Source: Clarkia xantiana subsp. parviflora (taxonomy: Eukaryota > Streptophyta > Magnoliopsida > Myrtales > Onagraceae). Taken from it: a stretch of DNA of 64,000 nucleotides. Position 1 is the first letter of the stretch. Every line of letters begins with the position of its first letter. A model generated the notes under the pieces. The model was not told the origin of the DNA, searched no databases, and saw only the letters and a program-made list of their open reading frames with translations. The stretch lies in the NCBI GenBank assembly GCA_036873135.1, contig JAPTYO010000005.1, forward strand, positions 10,394,166 to 10,458,165, written 5' to 3'. The position numbers were made by a program, and so were the translations under genes. Shown here piece by piece: positions 32,633 to 44,514 of this stretch.

Positions 32633-33287
32633 TGTTTCGTCCAAACCCGCTTGACGTAACGGACTTGACGAATCCTTAGGTTGATCGTTGTGTCGGGTTC
32701 TTCTACTTGCGCTCCTAACTTCACGCTTGTTGTCCGAACTTGCACACAAAGGCAATAACCAGCACGGGGGGGGGGGGGGGGTGCCGGTTGAGCCCTCTCC
32801 TATGCATAAATGAGAATTCTAGAGAGAGAAAGCTAGAGAAAAGTCAGAGCTCCTAAGTCAATCTCAAGTGAATATAAAGTATGAAATGGGTGGCCTAGGT
32901 CCCTTTTATAGGCAACCTTAGAACCGACCCCGGTTTTTGTGCGGTTCGACGCCAGTTTAAAAGAAAGTGTGAATCGTCGTCTTGTTTGATCAAGGTTGGC
33001 TATTGGAAAACTCTAACTTATTGGAAAAACACAAATGAAACGCGCGTGCTGCAGACGACGACTCGGGTCACGTCGAATTTGGGCAATCCCGACGTGATTT
33101 GGGTCGTCCGGTGCAATCCGGAGGTCGGGATTGCTTGGAAATCCGGAGGTCCGGTCTGGACGCGTGTGTCGCGCATCCGGACCGTTTTGACCCTCATGAA
33201 CGTAGTTTTTGACCCGTTTACGTGATTTTGACGTGTTTACAAAGTCCGCAACGTAAATACGAACCCGGATTGGGCAGATATCCATCA
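32633..33287 (-). repeat. 3' LTR of E3
   Basis: 655 bp. TATA box (TATAAAAG on the minus strand) at 32903-32910. G-tract hairpin at 32757-32789 with stem AACCAGCAC/GTGCCGGTT (one G-U type pair), 114 nt downstream of the TATA box. Confidence 0.88.
32757..32789 (-). promoter_or_regulatory. C-rich-loop hairpin in the E3 3' LTR
   Basis: A 9-bp stem around a homopolymer loop. The 5' LTR copy is at 42948-42982 with wobble-compatible changes. Confidence 0.55.
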
Positions 33288-34021
33288 CTTGCCCCCGAGT
33301 CAAGTAATGATTCAAACCTTTCTTGACTCTATTTTAAGATAGGATAAATGCCCAATTTAGGTTCGGTGCTGACCTCATAGGTTGATTGATCGTCGATTGG
33401 GCACACGGGCCTTGATTTTGCCTATCCTTAATTTTTTTCTTGGCGAATAATTTGTTATCTACTGACAGGGTTAGTGTAGCAGAGATATGTATATACAATA
33501 AATGCATGTGAATAGTTATAAATGCATGTGATCATATTTATGGATGTTGACATGAATAAGAATGTACTGATCACGAATGCGTTACTCATGGACATAGTCA
33601 ATACAGACGTGACAGGTGCATCTAAAGTAATAAGGACATACATGATGCAATGACATGTAGTTGATAATAAAATCATGCAATCAATTATGTAATATGAAAA
33701 TGTGGATCATGGATATGTAACACATGAGCATGATTGCATACCTCGAGTCTAAAAACGATTTATGTTTTAACAAGGATGTAAAAACACTTAGTCATGCCAC
33801 TAAGGACTTGTAGAAAATAGAGAGGGGTTAAGGGTTACCCATAGGTACAAACACCATTAGTGAAAATGAGGGAGAGCATTCATTAGTCAAGTCTCCCCAC
33901 TTAGTAGTTTTTAGGACCACTCTCATTTCTTGAAGGAGAAGAAACCTAGGTGTAGCAAACTTGGGAACTAAGTCAGATTGATCGGCCACATTTTATAACC
34001 ACCACAATGGCGGGACGACGT
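33288..34021 (-). other. E3 polypurine tract and 3' untranslated region
   Basis: Polypurine tract at 33288-33302 on the minus strand. The next 80 bp resemble 4728-4810 of E2. The rest has no supported ORF. Confidence 0.55.
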
Positions 34022-34402
34022 TTAGGAGTTGAGGCGGCACGGGGGCGGCTCACGGCGGCTGGAGCGGTGGTGGAATCTCTGGCGGCGGTGGCATGTGGGT
34101 TCTACGGCGGCGGCGGGATTTTCCGGCGGCCTTTGGTGGCGGTTTTCACGGTGATCCGATCGGCTTGAGGTGGTGAGCTCAATTTCGGGTATGGTTGAAC
34201 CATTTGCAACCTTGTTTGGATCCAATTTGAACTTGATTGTCTCTTGAAATTTTTTATCTAGTATGCCCATAAGGTGTTTTTTAAAATTCCTACAAGAAGT
34301 TAGTTCCACAAATCGACCAAAATTTTGGCTAAGTGCTGAAAATTTATAAACATGATTGTAAGTAGTAATACTCCCTTCATGTATGGTGGTCATTGTTGAC
34401 AT
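34022..34402 (-). pseudogene. Unrecognised frame, possible captured gene fragment
   Basis: A 126-residue minus-strand frame. The first 65 residues look like ordinary protein (YNHVYKFSALSQNFGRFVEL, KKHLMGILDKKFQETIKFKL). The rest is Arg/Pro-rich. The pattern faintly recalls the C-terminal region of FAR1/MULE-type proteins, which I cannot confirm. It is not part of a normal Gypsy element. Confidence 0.3.
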
Positions 34403-34474
34403 GTTGCACCATGATGTAGATAGTTTTCAAACATTTTTTACGTTGATTTTTGATAGTTGATCATTGTTATCTCC

Positions 34475-34705
34475 CTCATGATAAAACACTTAGAAAATAT
34501 TTCTTGGTAGTCGACGCTTACTACTTGACATTCGTCGCCTGTCGTCTGCTATCATGGTGAAACACTTAGAAAATATTTCTTGATAGTAGACGCTTGCTAC
34601 CTGTCATCTGCTATCATGGTAAAACACTTAGAAAATATTTCTTGATAGTTGACGTTTGCTACCTGTCGTCTGCTATCATGGTAAAACACTTAGAAAATAT
34701 TTCTT
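34475..34705. repeat. 62-76 bp tandem repeat in E3, four copies
   Basis: AAACACTTAGAAAATATTTC recurs at 34484, 34560, 34622 and 34684, each time with CTGCTATCATGGT upstream in the later units. Confidence 0.92.
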
Positions 34706-36839
34706 TGCTCAGCTTAGCTCCATGACCATATTAGTATAGTGATTAGCATGTCGTCAACCCATGCACGCGTCCATTTGATATCATAAACATGATTGTTGTA
34801 GAAGTTGAATTCAATCTTCTTTTGACTAATAGGAACACACGTCGTGTACGTGACTATTGCACGCCTTTTCATTGTACGCGTCGCTTGTTGCATGCATGAT
34901 CGTAGCATGCGTGATATAGTATCTTGAATACTTAGAATTTCCCAAGAATGTTGAAGCTTATATTGTAGTCTTTAAACAATGGTATAGCATTATGTAAGCG
35001 CTTCGCTTGTCACGTACGTACTCGACGCGTGCGCACTCGTCGCGCGTGTTATGTCCACTTGTACGTCAACATACATGTTGTAGTCCTACATTAACTAGAG
35101 GATATATGAAAGTATAAATGTTAGTGTCAAAGTCATATTCACACTTGTTACCTTAGATAAAGGTGTAGTATCATGTAGGCGCGCGTAAGATTGTGTAGAC
35201 GCGTAATAGTTCTGTAGAACATGTAGGTGTCGGGACGAGGCCCATGTCGACCTAGAGTTGCCCCCTATAGGGGATGTTTGCTATGTGATGTATAGAGACT
35301 AAAAAGTTTGTAGGTATGTAGTTATCTCCATCGGGAGAGTGTTTGTTGTTTGGTGCTTTTATTGATGACTGTCGTGTATACACGCGCTGATCAAGTTTTT
35401 GTTCATCCTTGTAAGTTGAGTTGTCAAAGAGTATCTTCCAGAGTACACATCCGGACTTAGCTGATTTAGCAAACATGAGGTGTCGAGTCTCGTGTTGACT
35501 TTTACTTAGATTTTCCGAAGTAAGGTACACCTCGAGATCATTATGAGTCTTTCCAAGGTAGGGTGTATTCGGTCGACTGTTACTTGTTGTTTACAATGTA
35601 GGGCACAGATTAGTGGTTGCAAGGCGACGCTTCTTGTATGTAGGTCAGAGGTCGACGATGCAACATGCCTTGTTGGAAAATGAGACAAGGGTCGACGAGT
35701 CGACGTGCTTATCCATGTCGTTGTCACTACCCGGAGCTTTCAATATAGAACGCGTTCTGCGACCACTGCTTGGTTGTAAATATGCTGGAGTGTCACACCA
35801 ACATACATGACGTTTGGCGATACGTGGACGTGATAGCCACTTCGAGATTCGCGGATATGATAGCCGCTTGGAGACAGCTTAGAGATGCGCGGACATGATA
35901 GCCACTTAATCTTGAAGTAGTAGATCTCACACTGGTATGTTGACACGCGCGTACGCATCCTTGCGATCATGGCAGTTACACTTAGCATTTGGAGATGAGC
36001 TGTTACGCCTCCTGTCGACGTGCCGAAGCATGAACACATTATGCCATGTTTGTTGCTACTATCTTTAGTTTCTGAACGGGAGGTGTTGCTTCCTCTCTCA
36101 ATGCGACGTCGCACGCGTGTTGCACTTGACGACTCCATTCTTAGTTTGTGAACGACGTGTTGCCCTCTTCTTAGGGTGTTGACGCATACGCGCTGCCCTT
36201 GGAAGTGATACTTTTTCAGATCCCGGTTAGATAGTGATCTTCTTGCGTTTCTGAGTCCGAGTCAGAGTCGAGGTCGACTAAGCGTCGTCATTATCAACAA
36301 TACTCTTACTTGATCAGGAATATAGTGATCTGACTTCGAGATTCGTCCCTCGAGCAAATCCGAGTGATCTGAGTTTACTGCTAGTGGTGAGTCGTTGAAG
36401 GCTCTTTCCCAAAACAAAGGGAAAGATGTTGATGTTTGGACTCGCTTGTCTGCCCTTTCTGCCCCCGTGTCATGGGACCGGATCTCGGTGGAGGAGCCGG
36501 TTGGAGTCAGAATATTGCTTATGTTGCTGATCTTCCATTGAACTTGTTGCATCTATCATTCTTGTTTGCTTCTTTGATCGTAGTATTGCAGAGGTATCGC
36601 GCGCGTGCTGAGGGATCGCGCGCGTGTTGAAGGGTCACGCGTATGCATGTTCTCTTCGCCCCCCGTGCGTCATGCTTGCTTTACCCTTGTGAGTATCATT
36701 CTTTACTCCTGTTACAGGTTGTTCGCGCGTTCTTCGGTCCTCGTTCCTTGTTGAAATTGGAAGTATTTGTAAATCGTGGTGGGTATTACCACTCTCTTCA
36801 CCTTTGTATTTGTTCTCCAAGAAGCATGGTGTTGTTTGT
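34706..36839. other. E3 interior without a supported gene
   Basis: About 2.1 kb with scattered short frames, none with a family signature. It is rich in CGCG and ACGCGT motifs. By position (antisense, upstream of 36840) its right part could hold decayed front exons of the antisense gene, but I cannot align them. Confidence 0.4.
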
Positions 36840-37140
36840 TATGCAATGGCTGGAGCGAACAAGAAAGTTCGCTTCTTGGATGCTAAGGTTGTTGGATTGA
36901 AGGCATCTGCCTTTGTTTGATAGGCCTGAGTTGTTTCTCTTGAATCCGAGATGACTATCCTTCGCAAAAAGGTTGCTAATTATAGCGAGGTTCGCAATTA
37001 TTCTGCGATGACGTCTAGACAGGCGTTGGCGTCTTGATGTATGATTTATGCATGGTGTGTATACTCTTGCCCCCGTGCTTCCGTTTGCTCAACTTGGTAT
37101 ATTTGCTAAGTCTGCCACCGATCGTGTAGCACCCTTGCGC
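36840..37140 (+). pseudogene. Relic of the antisense gene in E3
   Basis: Two pieces match exon 3 of the E2 antisense gene in order and on the same strand relative to the element. SLESEMTILRKKVANYSEV (around 36935-36995) matches DLEGRIALLKEEVEALRQR. YTLAPVLPFAQLGIFAKSA (around 37053-37110) matches YMIAPDFPFSQLGDLSDFA. They lie in different frames with stops between, so the copy is dead. The alignment was made by eye. Confidence 0.55.
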
Positions 37141-37964
37141 ACTCAAGGTGCGTTGCACATTGTGATAATATTGTGTTTGTTGACGATGATGTTTGAATCG
37201 CAACTTGTATGATGTTAGCCCTTGTTTATGTAGGCTTGGTATTGTGGAATTGTTCACGACAATGGTCGAACCTTGAAACTCTTCATAGAGTATGTGAATA
37301 GACATGTGTGTCCTACAAACATTGACTAATATACATGTATAGGTGTTAGTGCCATAATTATATATGTACCGTTACCCTGAATAGTCGCGCATTGCCATGT
37401 TGGTTATGCGTGTAGAAGTCGCATAGGCGTGTACGTAAGGGCCGTATAGGCTATGTAGATGTTGAGTGGAGTATACCACTTGCATGTTGTACTAGGTTGA
37501 TTGTGTTTGCTCTAACAAGCTTTGCACATAGTTGTTGTTCCCCATATCTGGGTTGAGGTTACGCCGGTGTTGTTCCCTGAACCTTTCATATATATGTTTT
37601 ACATTGTCGAATAGACCTGTTAAGATCATAGTAGAAATGCATGATAACTCATTAGTAGTTTTTCATACCTTGCCTTACCATAGTTGTCCTTATACATTGG
37701 ACTTGCATGATAGGATAAGAATCCTTGTTGTAGTGGATATAGCATCCGTAGCTGCGACAATAGGACGTGCGTCGCTAACTGTCATGAGTGCCCATCTTGT
37801 TTTAAACCCAAGGAATGGCGTTATAAGTGTATCGAGTACTTAACGTGTTTATAGATAGTAACACGCAAGACCATGGAATAGCTTTGCACTAGGCACTGGC
37901 ACTTGGCACGAGGGCACTTGGCACTGGCACTTGGCATGTAGTAGAGTCGTCTTGGCGAGGCAAG
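37141..37964. other. E3 interior without a supported gene
   Basis: No family motif in any frame. Short GGCACTTGGCAC repeats occur at 37890-37940. Confidence 0.4.
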
Positions 37965-38470
37965 ACATTAGTTTATACTGTCTCTTAGTTCCACTCTAAG
38001 GCGACGTTGTGACAAGACGCTACTTGTTCTATACTATGCATTTTTCCATCCGTCAGTTGGGCACACCCCGCTTGACGTTGTTGTAAAGCTTTCCATGGCT
38101 AGACCCGTACTTACTTTGCGATGCTACTACGCCTCAACTTGGTTAACCCAAGGGGCGGAACAAAGGTCGTAACAATACGCCTTGTAGTTTTTACCGTCTC
38201 TTGAACCATTTCAAGGCGACGTTGTGGCAAGACACTGCTTGCTCTATGCTATGCGTTTTTCCATCCGTCAGTTGGGCACACCCCGCGTGACGTTGTTGCA
38301 AGGCTTTCCGTGGCTATTCCAGTACTTAAACTGCGATGCTACTGCACCTCTCCATGGTTAGTCCAGAAGAGCTGTACAAGACCGCGTTAGAGCGACTTGC
38401 AGTTTTTTCCGTCTCTTGGTCCACTCCAAGGCGAAGTTGTGGCAAGACACTACTTGCTGAATTTGGTGTT
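37965..38470. repeat. 215-bp tandem repeat in E3, about 2.3 copies
   Basis: CCGTCTCTTG-type anchor at 37979, 38194 and 38409, exactly 215 bp apart. Each unit includes GGCAAGACACTACTTGCT and CATCCGTCAGTTGGGCACAC. Confidence 0.9.
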
Positions 38471-38568
38471 TTTTATTCCGTTATATGCTCACAAGCAAAA
38501 TAGCATTGTACAAGACTCGACTTGTAAGTTTGGTGAGTTTTTCAAACAGGGTGCGCTCCTGCTAGCAT

Positions 38569-38795
38569 GTATCAACCCGCGATGGGTAAGAATACTTTGT
38601 AATAGCATGGTGTTATCCTCTAACGAGACGATGTCGCGTCATGAGGTATCAACCCGCGTTGGGGAAGCATACTTTGTAATAGCATGGGGTTGCCCTCTAA
38701 CGAGAGGATGTCGCGCCATGATGTATCAACCCGCGTTGGGGAAGCATACTTTATAGTAGTATGGGGTTTTCTTCTAACAAGATGATGTCCGCCAT
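38569..38795. repeat. 77-bp tandem repeat in E3, three copies
   Basis: GTATCAACCCGCG recurs at 38569, 38646 and 38723. Diverged, shorter units with CTAACAAGAGGA and TCGCAGCATG continue to about 38970. Confidence 0.92.
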
Positions 38796-38970
38796 GACGG
38801 GGTGATCAGTCCCTTTGAATGTTGCCGCATCCTGTTTTAAACTCAGGGAATGGCTATGAACATGAGGATTTTCCTCTAACAAGAGGATTTCGCAGCATGC
38901 CATTTTTTAGTTGTGAACATGGGGGTTGCCCTCACAAGGAGGATGTCGCAGCATGTCACATGAGATAAAT

Positions 38971-41746
38971 CTTGGTTTGAACTCAAGATGTAGTGTGTTG
39001 TCGATTTTATTTGGAGTAGTCGTCGTTATAGATAGAGAGCGTTTATATGCTCATTGTTGATGCTGATAATAGATATGTCGACGTTGTATAATATAAGTCG
39101 ATTGTTTGCATGTAGCGCGATGGCTTGTATTTTTGATGCGAGTAATATGCACGTAGTTTGTTACTTGGCGTAGTTCCAAAGTAGTATGTATGATGTAGTG
39201 ATGTACCTAAGAAAATACATTGATTTCATTAGATAGTTGTTGCATTTACAAAGTTGCAAATATATGGAGTTATGAATCTCCTTCAAGTAATGCATGTAAT
39301 AGATAGAATAAGAGCCTAATACGAGGACTCCTTGGTTGTGTAGGAAACTTCTTTAGGTGCAGACGCGTCGGGTGTGGACACGATAGGTGCAGACGTGTCA
39401 GGTGCGGACGCGTCGGGAGCGGAACTTTTTCAAGTATCCCCCGCTAAATGTGTTAGTGGATATGTATGTATAAACAGAGACTATGCATTGTTGTATGCGT
39501 CCTTTAGTCAATATGCGACGATGCTTCCTTAGCGTGATGCACACGTATATATACGATCGTTACTTGGTATTGTTTCCAAGGTAAGAGATGATGTTTGAGT
39601 AGAATGCTCGCCGAGATGTCGCAAGTTATAGTTACTTGGAGACTTGTTGAGATGATTCAAATGATATATACACGACCGTTACTTGGCTTAGATGCCTAAG
39701 TAGAATGTCCATAGATGGAGAATTCCAGAGAGTGTTGCATACAGCTCCACCTAGTGTTGTTCCCTAGATAGGGTGTGTCGTTGAGACATCTCTTGGATGT
39801 ACATATAATCTGTCTCAAGTTGGTTGCAATACATCGATATATATATTGGTTAGGGAATGAAATGGAATTATAAGTCTCTACATATGGCTCTATCACCTGC
39901 AATGCCAATATGACTGGATCAGACTATTCGTGACTAGTCTGTTCCGTTCAGCTTAGATTTTGCCTTGACTAAATCAGGCTACCCTGAGTAGATATTTTTC
40001 TCAAGTGGTCTGCTTTATTCATAACAGTATTGTTGTAGAGTTGTTACCTCATACCTGGGTTTACCCTTGGCAGTAACGTGTGTTACCTGGACCTTGTTCA
40101 AGTAGAAGGAATCGTCCTTCGAGGACGATGCTTAGTGTTTCCCTCTTGGGACCAATCCGTATAGGATGTTGAATTTATATTCCTCGTTGGTGCATTTTCT
40201 TAGCGGAGCGGTACCGCGTGTTCTTACAATGATTCGCTTCTTCACTTCGGTGGAATGCTGAGCACTTGTCAGCTTGGCGCCCCCAAAGTCGCTTGGTAGT
40301 CACACAGTTGTTTCTTGATAGAGTATAATGATTGTATCCTGTACAGGGGGATGTCGTGTCCTATACGCGAGGCTTAAGCAAGATGCCCCCGCTCTTGCGT
40401 CGAGTGTTTAGCGTGTCTCTCGGTGACTGTCATGCGGCAATGCCCATACTTGAGGAAGACTTGTAAATTCGCTCTCCTCTTCTTGCATTTTGATGCAAGT
40501 GTTTTTGTTTCGAAGAGTGGGTAAGAGTAACCCTTCCCTTCTCGGACGCGCGTCGCGCTTTGTTGAGTATAGTCTGTATGCTTTGCATTGTACTCTTCAC
40601 ATGTACACTTCCATGAAGCCTTGGTTTAGTTGATGTGTTTTTTCATACAATCGTGACTCTTCACAGTGTTGTGTCTGTGTGACGGGTGTATAAACTATTG
40701 AGGGATGTTAGACTGGTGGAGTCCTCTCATTTTTCTTTGTTGTAGCCGAAGATAGTGTTTTGCTGACAGTGTACGTTCTGAGTGGTACGACCCTCTTATG
40801 TGCTTGACGAAGGTAAACTTGCTGGATGTTGGAGATAATTCTCTAACTTTTCTCATGTGATGGGTTAAGCACAGGCGTGCGTATAAGTTATAACATAGGA
40901 GTCCCTCCTGAATTCCTATCTTCCGCAATGGTGGTGGCGTTGTCACTTGAGTGGTGCACCCCTTTTGTTTATTATGTGACGCGATATTTAGAGCCCTTGA
41001 GGTTCTTTCGTATGGGCGTAGTCAACGCATGGCCCCGTTGGAGATTCATGGAAAAATCCGGGATTTGTGCGGACGCGTCGGGTGCGGACGCGACAAAGTG
41101 CGTTGTTGTGTCACAATCTCCTTCTCCCGGTATTGAGGCTTCCCTTGATTGCCGAGTATTGGAACATCCCTCGTAGGAAGTGTTGCAATTTGATTTCCTA
41201 CTTGCGCGTCGTCAGAGGTCGAACTCTCTTATACCCATGACTTGGGTGTGTTTTAAGGAGCAGCTGCGCGCGCTTGCCATCGGTGTATGCGTTCGACAGC
41301 TATTGATTAGGGGACACAGCAAGTTGGGGCTGCGTGCGCTCTAGAAGTGTACGCGGCCTTGAAATTTGCGCACTCTGGAAATGCGCGTGTCTGTGCACGT
41401 CAGCGTTGTCTGCTTGGTAGATCAGTGCAGATGCGACCACTTTGATGATTGTAAAGGGATCCTCGGAAGATAGTGAACGTGTCAAACAAAGAACATTGAT
41501 CATATAGTGGTTAGCTCAGGCGTAGTGTATGTAATCTGTGATGATTTGTGTTGGCGACGATGGTCGTCGTCAGGTCGTATTCGAATTAAATAAAAAATAC
41601 GAGGGGTCGTCCTTCCCCTGCTTCTTATTTCCCTTGGTTCCTATTAGAAATTGTTAGGAGATAGAAATATATAATGCATAGGGGTATGTAATGCAAATTT
41701 AGATGCTTGGAATAAAAAATGTATCGTAAAGGGTTACTCCCTGTGT
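38971..41746. other. E3 interior without a supported gene
   Basis: About 2.8 kb. No gag core, protease, RT or integrase motif in any frame. A short repeated GCGGACGCGTCGGGTG motif occurs at 39360-39420 and 41070-41090. Confidence 0.45.
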
Positions 41747-42772
41747 TCATGATGGCTGTGTGGCAGACGTACACGCTTGCCCTGTGTGCACGTACTGTAG
41801 TAACGATAGCGAACACTTGTAGACAAAAGCCAAAGGTTGATGGTAACAACGGTTACAACGACGTACATGGCAGCGGTAGCAGCAGTTGCTAGTATAGTGG
41901 CGAAGACTGTCACAAGAGCGGTGGTAGCAGCAATTGCTGCAGCAATTGTACTCGCAATCGCGACGGTGAAGGTTCCAGTGATGTAGTAATACAGTGCAGC
42001 CTTCGAGAGTTGGTCTGTTCATGTCTCTTGACTGGAGCGATGCACCTCTCCTTGGTAAGCTTCTGTGTGTGCTTATTCTTGAGTTGGTTGCTTGGTAGAA
42101 ACTTTCCTTGTAATACTGCTGTGAGAGTGGAGGTGGAGGTTGCCTCCATGACTCTTCTTGACCATGCGCCCTTACATAGGGAGTGTATGTGCATGTCGCA
42201 TCCTGCCCTTGCTCGTTCCTTGCTTGTTGGTACTGGTATGTATCTTCTGAATACTGTTCTCTTCCCTGGAATGGGGTCTCTTGGTGGGAAATGTCGCGTG
42301 ACATTGCCCTTGCTGGCATGGCCTGTCCATTGACTGGCGGCGGCGGGGGAGGTGGTGGTACATATCCTTGATTCCTCAAAGTTTCTCTGAAAGCTAGCAA
42401 TTCTTCCAGTGCAGCCATCATGGCAGGAGTGACTGCTGGTGCTGGGTTTGCACCTCTTTCTTGTTGTTGTGTCTCCTTTGCAGGCATTCCGTAGGGGAAC
42501 TGTCGATTTGCGCGCGCTCCGTGTTCGTACCCTGGCGGGGGTGTGTTATGCACTGCGTTGCACACTCCTAGTTCGTGCTGTGCGGCAGGCATGCTTCTTA
42601 CGGGCACGGAGGAAACAGTTGAGGTAGCCTCAGGGATGTGAGATGGTCCAGGCTGACTCCTTGCTGGCGCCTGCTTACTTATCTGCTCGACAATTGTCTT
42701 CTTCGGGCGCCCTGGGCCTTTCTTCATTTCCTGCGGGTTGAAATTGTCAGGAGGAGGATGATTGCTCGTCAT
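41747..42772 (-). CDS. E3 gag-like N-terminal ORF, proline-rich
   Basis: A 341-codon frame that starts 51 nt inside the 5' LTR, where gag begins in a normal element. It opens MTSNHPPPDNFNPQEMKKGPG, and is rich in Pro, Gln and Ala with a PPPPPPPP run and AVTPAMMAALEELLAFRETL, a likely helix. Nothing after about residue 255 looks like protein; the tail is Cys/His/Arg-rich because of GCAGCAATTGCTGC-type repeats. I see no retrotransposon gag core and no zinc knuckle. It is best read as the front of gag with the rest deleted. Whether it is translated is unknown. Confidence 0.55.
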   Translation of the reverse strand: MTSNHPPPDNFNPQEMKKGPGRPKKTIVEQISKQAPARSQPGPSHIPEATSTVSSVPVRSMPAAQHELGVCNAVHNTPPPGYEHGARANRQFPYGMPAKETQQQERGANPAPAVTPAMMAALEELLAFRETLRNQGYVPPPPPPPPVNGQAMPARAMSRDISHQETPFQGREQYSEDTYQYQQARNEQGQDATCTYTPYVRAHGQEESWRQPPPPLSQQYYKESFYQATNSRISTHRSLPRRGASLQSRDMNRPTLEGCTVLLHHWNLHRRDCEYNCCSNCCYHRSCDSLRHYTSNCCYRCHVRRCNRCYHQPLAFVYKCSLSLLQYVHTGQACTSATQPS

Positions 42773-42805
42773 AGCTTGCAGTGCAATATAACTTCATGTT
42801 CGAAT

Positions 42806-42823
42806 CATGCGGACGGCACCAAA
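42806..42823 (-). other. Primer-binding-site region of E3
   Basis: The minus strand reads TTTGGTGCCGTCCGCATG next to the 5' LTR, similar to E1 and E2. Confidence 0.6.
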
Positions 42824-43435
42824 TGTTTCGTCCAAACCCGCTTGACGTAACGGACTTGACGAATCCTTAAGTTGATCGCTGTGTCGGGTTCTTCTACTTG
42901 CGCTCCTAACTTCACGCTCGTTGTCCGAACCTGCACACATGGGCAGTAACCAGCACGGGGGGGGGGGGGGGTGGTGCCAGTTGAGCCCTCTCCGATGCTT
43001 AAATGAGAATTCTAGAGAGAGAAAGCTAGAGAGAAGTTAGAGCTCCTAAGCCAATCTCAAGTGAATGTAAAGTATGAAATGAGTGGCCTAGGTCCCTTTT
43101 ATAGGCAACCGTAGAACCGACCCCAGTTTTTGTGCGGTTCGACGCCGATTTAAAAGAAAGTGTGAACCGTCGTCTGGTTTGATCAAGGTTGGCTATTGGA
43201 AAATTCTAACTTATTGTAAAAACAAAAATTGAACACGCGTGTTGCAGACGACGACTAGGGTCATGTCGAATTTGGGCAATCCGTACGTGATCCAGGTCGT
43301 CGGGTGCAATCCGGAGGTTTGGTTCAGATGCGTGTGTCGCACGTCCAGACCGTTTTGACCCCCGGGAACGTATTTTCGACCCGTTTATGTGATTTTGACG
43401 TGTTTTCGAAGTCCGAATTGGGCAGATATCCATCA
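42824..43435 (-). repeat. 5' LTR of E3
   Basis: 612 bp, TATA box at 43096-43103 on the minus strand, hairpin at 42948-42982. It lacks about 40 bp near its outer end that the other LTR has. Confidence 0.88.
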
Positions 43436-43909
43436 AATTTGATTTTGAAAATCCGGTTCGGTTCAGTCAGTTTTGAATTAATCCGGTTCGGTCCGGTTTT
43501 GCAAACCCGGTTCAGTTCGGTCCGGTTTTGGAATAAAATCTGGTTCGGTCCGAACCGGTTCAATAAAATAGGAGTTTGGTTCGGTTCAACACCAAAACTG
43601 GTTCAGTTAAGTTCACTTAGTTACCCCGGTTCGACCCAACCCGGCTAGGTCGAACCAATTAAGAAAACCCGGTTTGGTTTTATCCTATCCGGTTTAGCAA
43701 ATTGAACCGGCCCAATAATCGCATAGTGTTGGGCCGAAATAATTTTGTGGGCTAAAAAGTTTTAAAGTCCACTAAAAACTTAACTTAGCCTACAAGAATT
43801 ATTAACTATACAAATATCCAATCTTGCATATATATATATGTATAAATCGGCACAACCTACATATATATATCTATTGTCAAGATTCTATCTATATGATGTA
43901 ATTAATCAA

Positions 43910-43948
<39 letters not shown>

Positions 43949-44497
43949 CAATATCTTTAATTGGGAAACAAATATACTGACAATATATTTTCTCAATCTT
44001 TTAGGTAACTAAATCTATAAATAATATCTTAATCCCTATCTTTTAGCTAGACATATTGATAGTGATATATTTCCATATCTTTAATGTGAACCTATCCATA
44101 TATTTCCAATTATAGATATATTGTTACACTTAATAAAAATTAAAATATGGTTAACAATATTCTATATGTATTTCGGCCGTAAATTACTTTTCTTGTGGAC
44201 TAAGAAATAAAAAAACCCACCTTGTAATTTTAGGGTTTGGCCGAAAATAATATCAAATTGGAAACAAGTGGTCAAATTTCAAGATCAAATATTAATAAGA
44301 TCTACAATCCAATGTTTGATTTTGATAAAAGTCATATTTTTCTTGAAGATCATGAACATCAAATTTTACTAAGAACATCATGAAAATTTCGGCACTAGTA
44401 ATTATAAAAATCAGATATTTTTAATTTTTAATATAAAAATTTCGACCAACATCTATGAATCAAGAACACCAATTTATCAAAATCAAGAACTTTTAAC
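43436..44497 (-). other. Copia-2 leader continued after E3
   Basis: Collinear with 20530-21632 of Copia-1: GGTTCGGTCCGG repeats, then AT-rich DNA with a TA run at 43914-43944. Confidence 0.7.
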
Positions 44498-44514
44498 ACA
44501 TGCTCTGATACCAC
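44498..44514 (-). other. Copia-2 primer binding site
   Basis: GTGGTATCAGAGCATGT on the minus strand, the initiator-Met tRNA complement, directly inside the LTR. Confidence 0.9.

Larger units (their letters stand above)
32633..43435 (-). mobile_element. E3: 10.8-kb Gypsy derivative without pol
   Basis: Minus-strand element with LTRs 32633-33287 and 42824-43435, both starting TGTTTCGTCCAAACCCG and ending ATATCCATCA. Flanks are AATTC (32628-32632) and AATTT (43436-43440), a 4/5 target duplication, inside the Copia-2 leader. The LTR ends, polypurine tract (CTCGGGGGCAAG on the minus strand) and primer region match E2 in style, so it belongs to the same Tat-like group. Inside are a gag-like N-terminal ORF (41747-42772), a decayed antisense gene (about 36840-37140) and three tandem arrays. 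There is no protease, RT, RNase H or integrase, so it must move in trans. Confidence 0.85.

Noticed and set aside
41840..41986. 48-residue + strand frame, Ala/Val-rich like a membrane helix
   Set aside because: It arises from GCAGCAATTGCTGC-type low-complexity sequence opposite the tail of the E3 gag-like frame, with no start context or conservation evidence.
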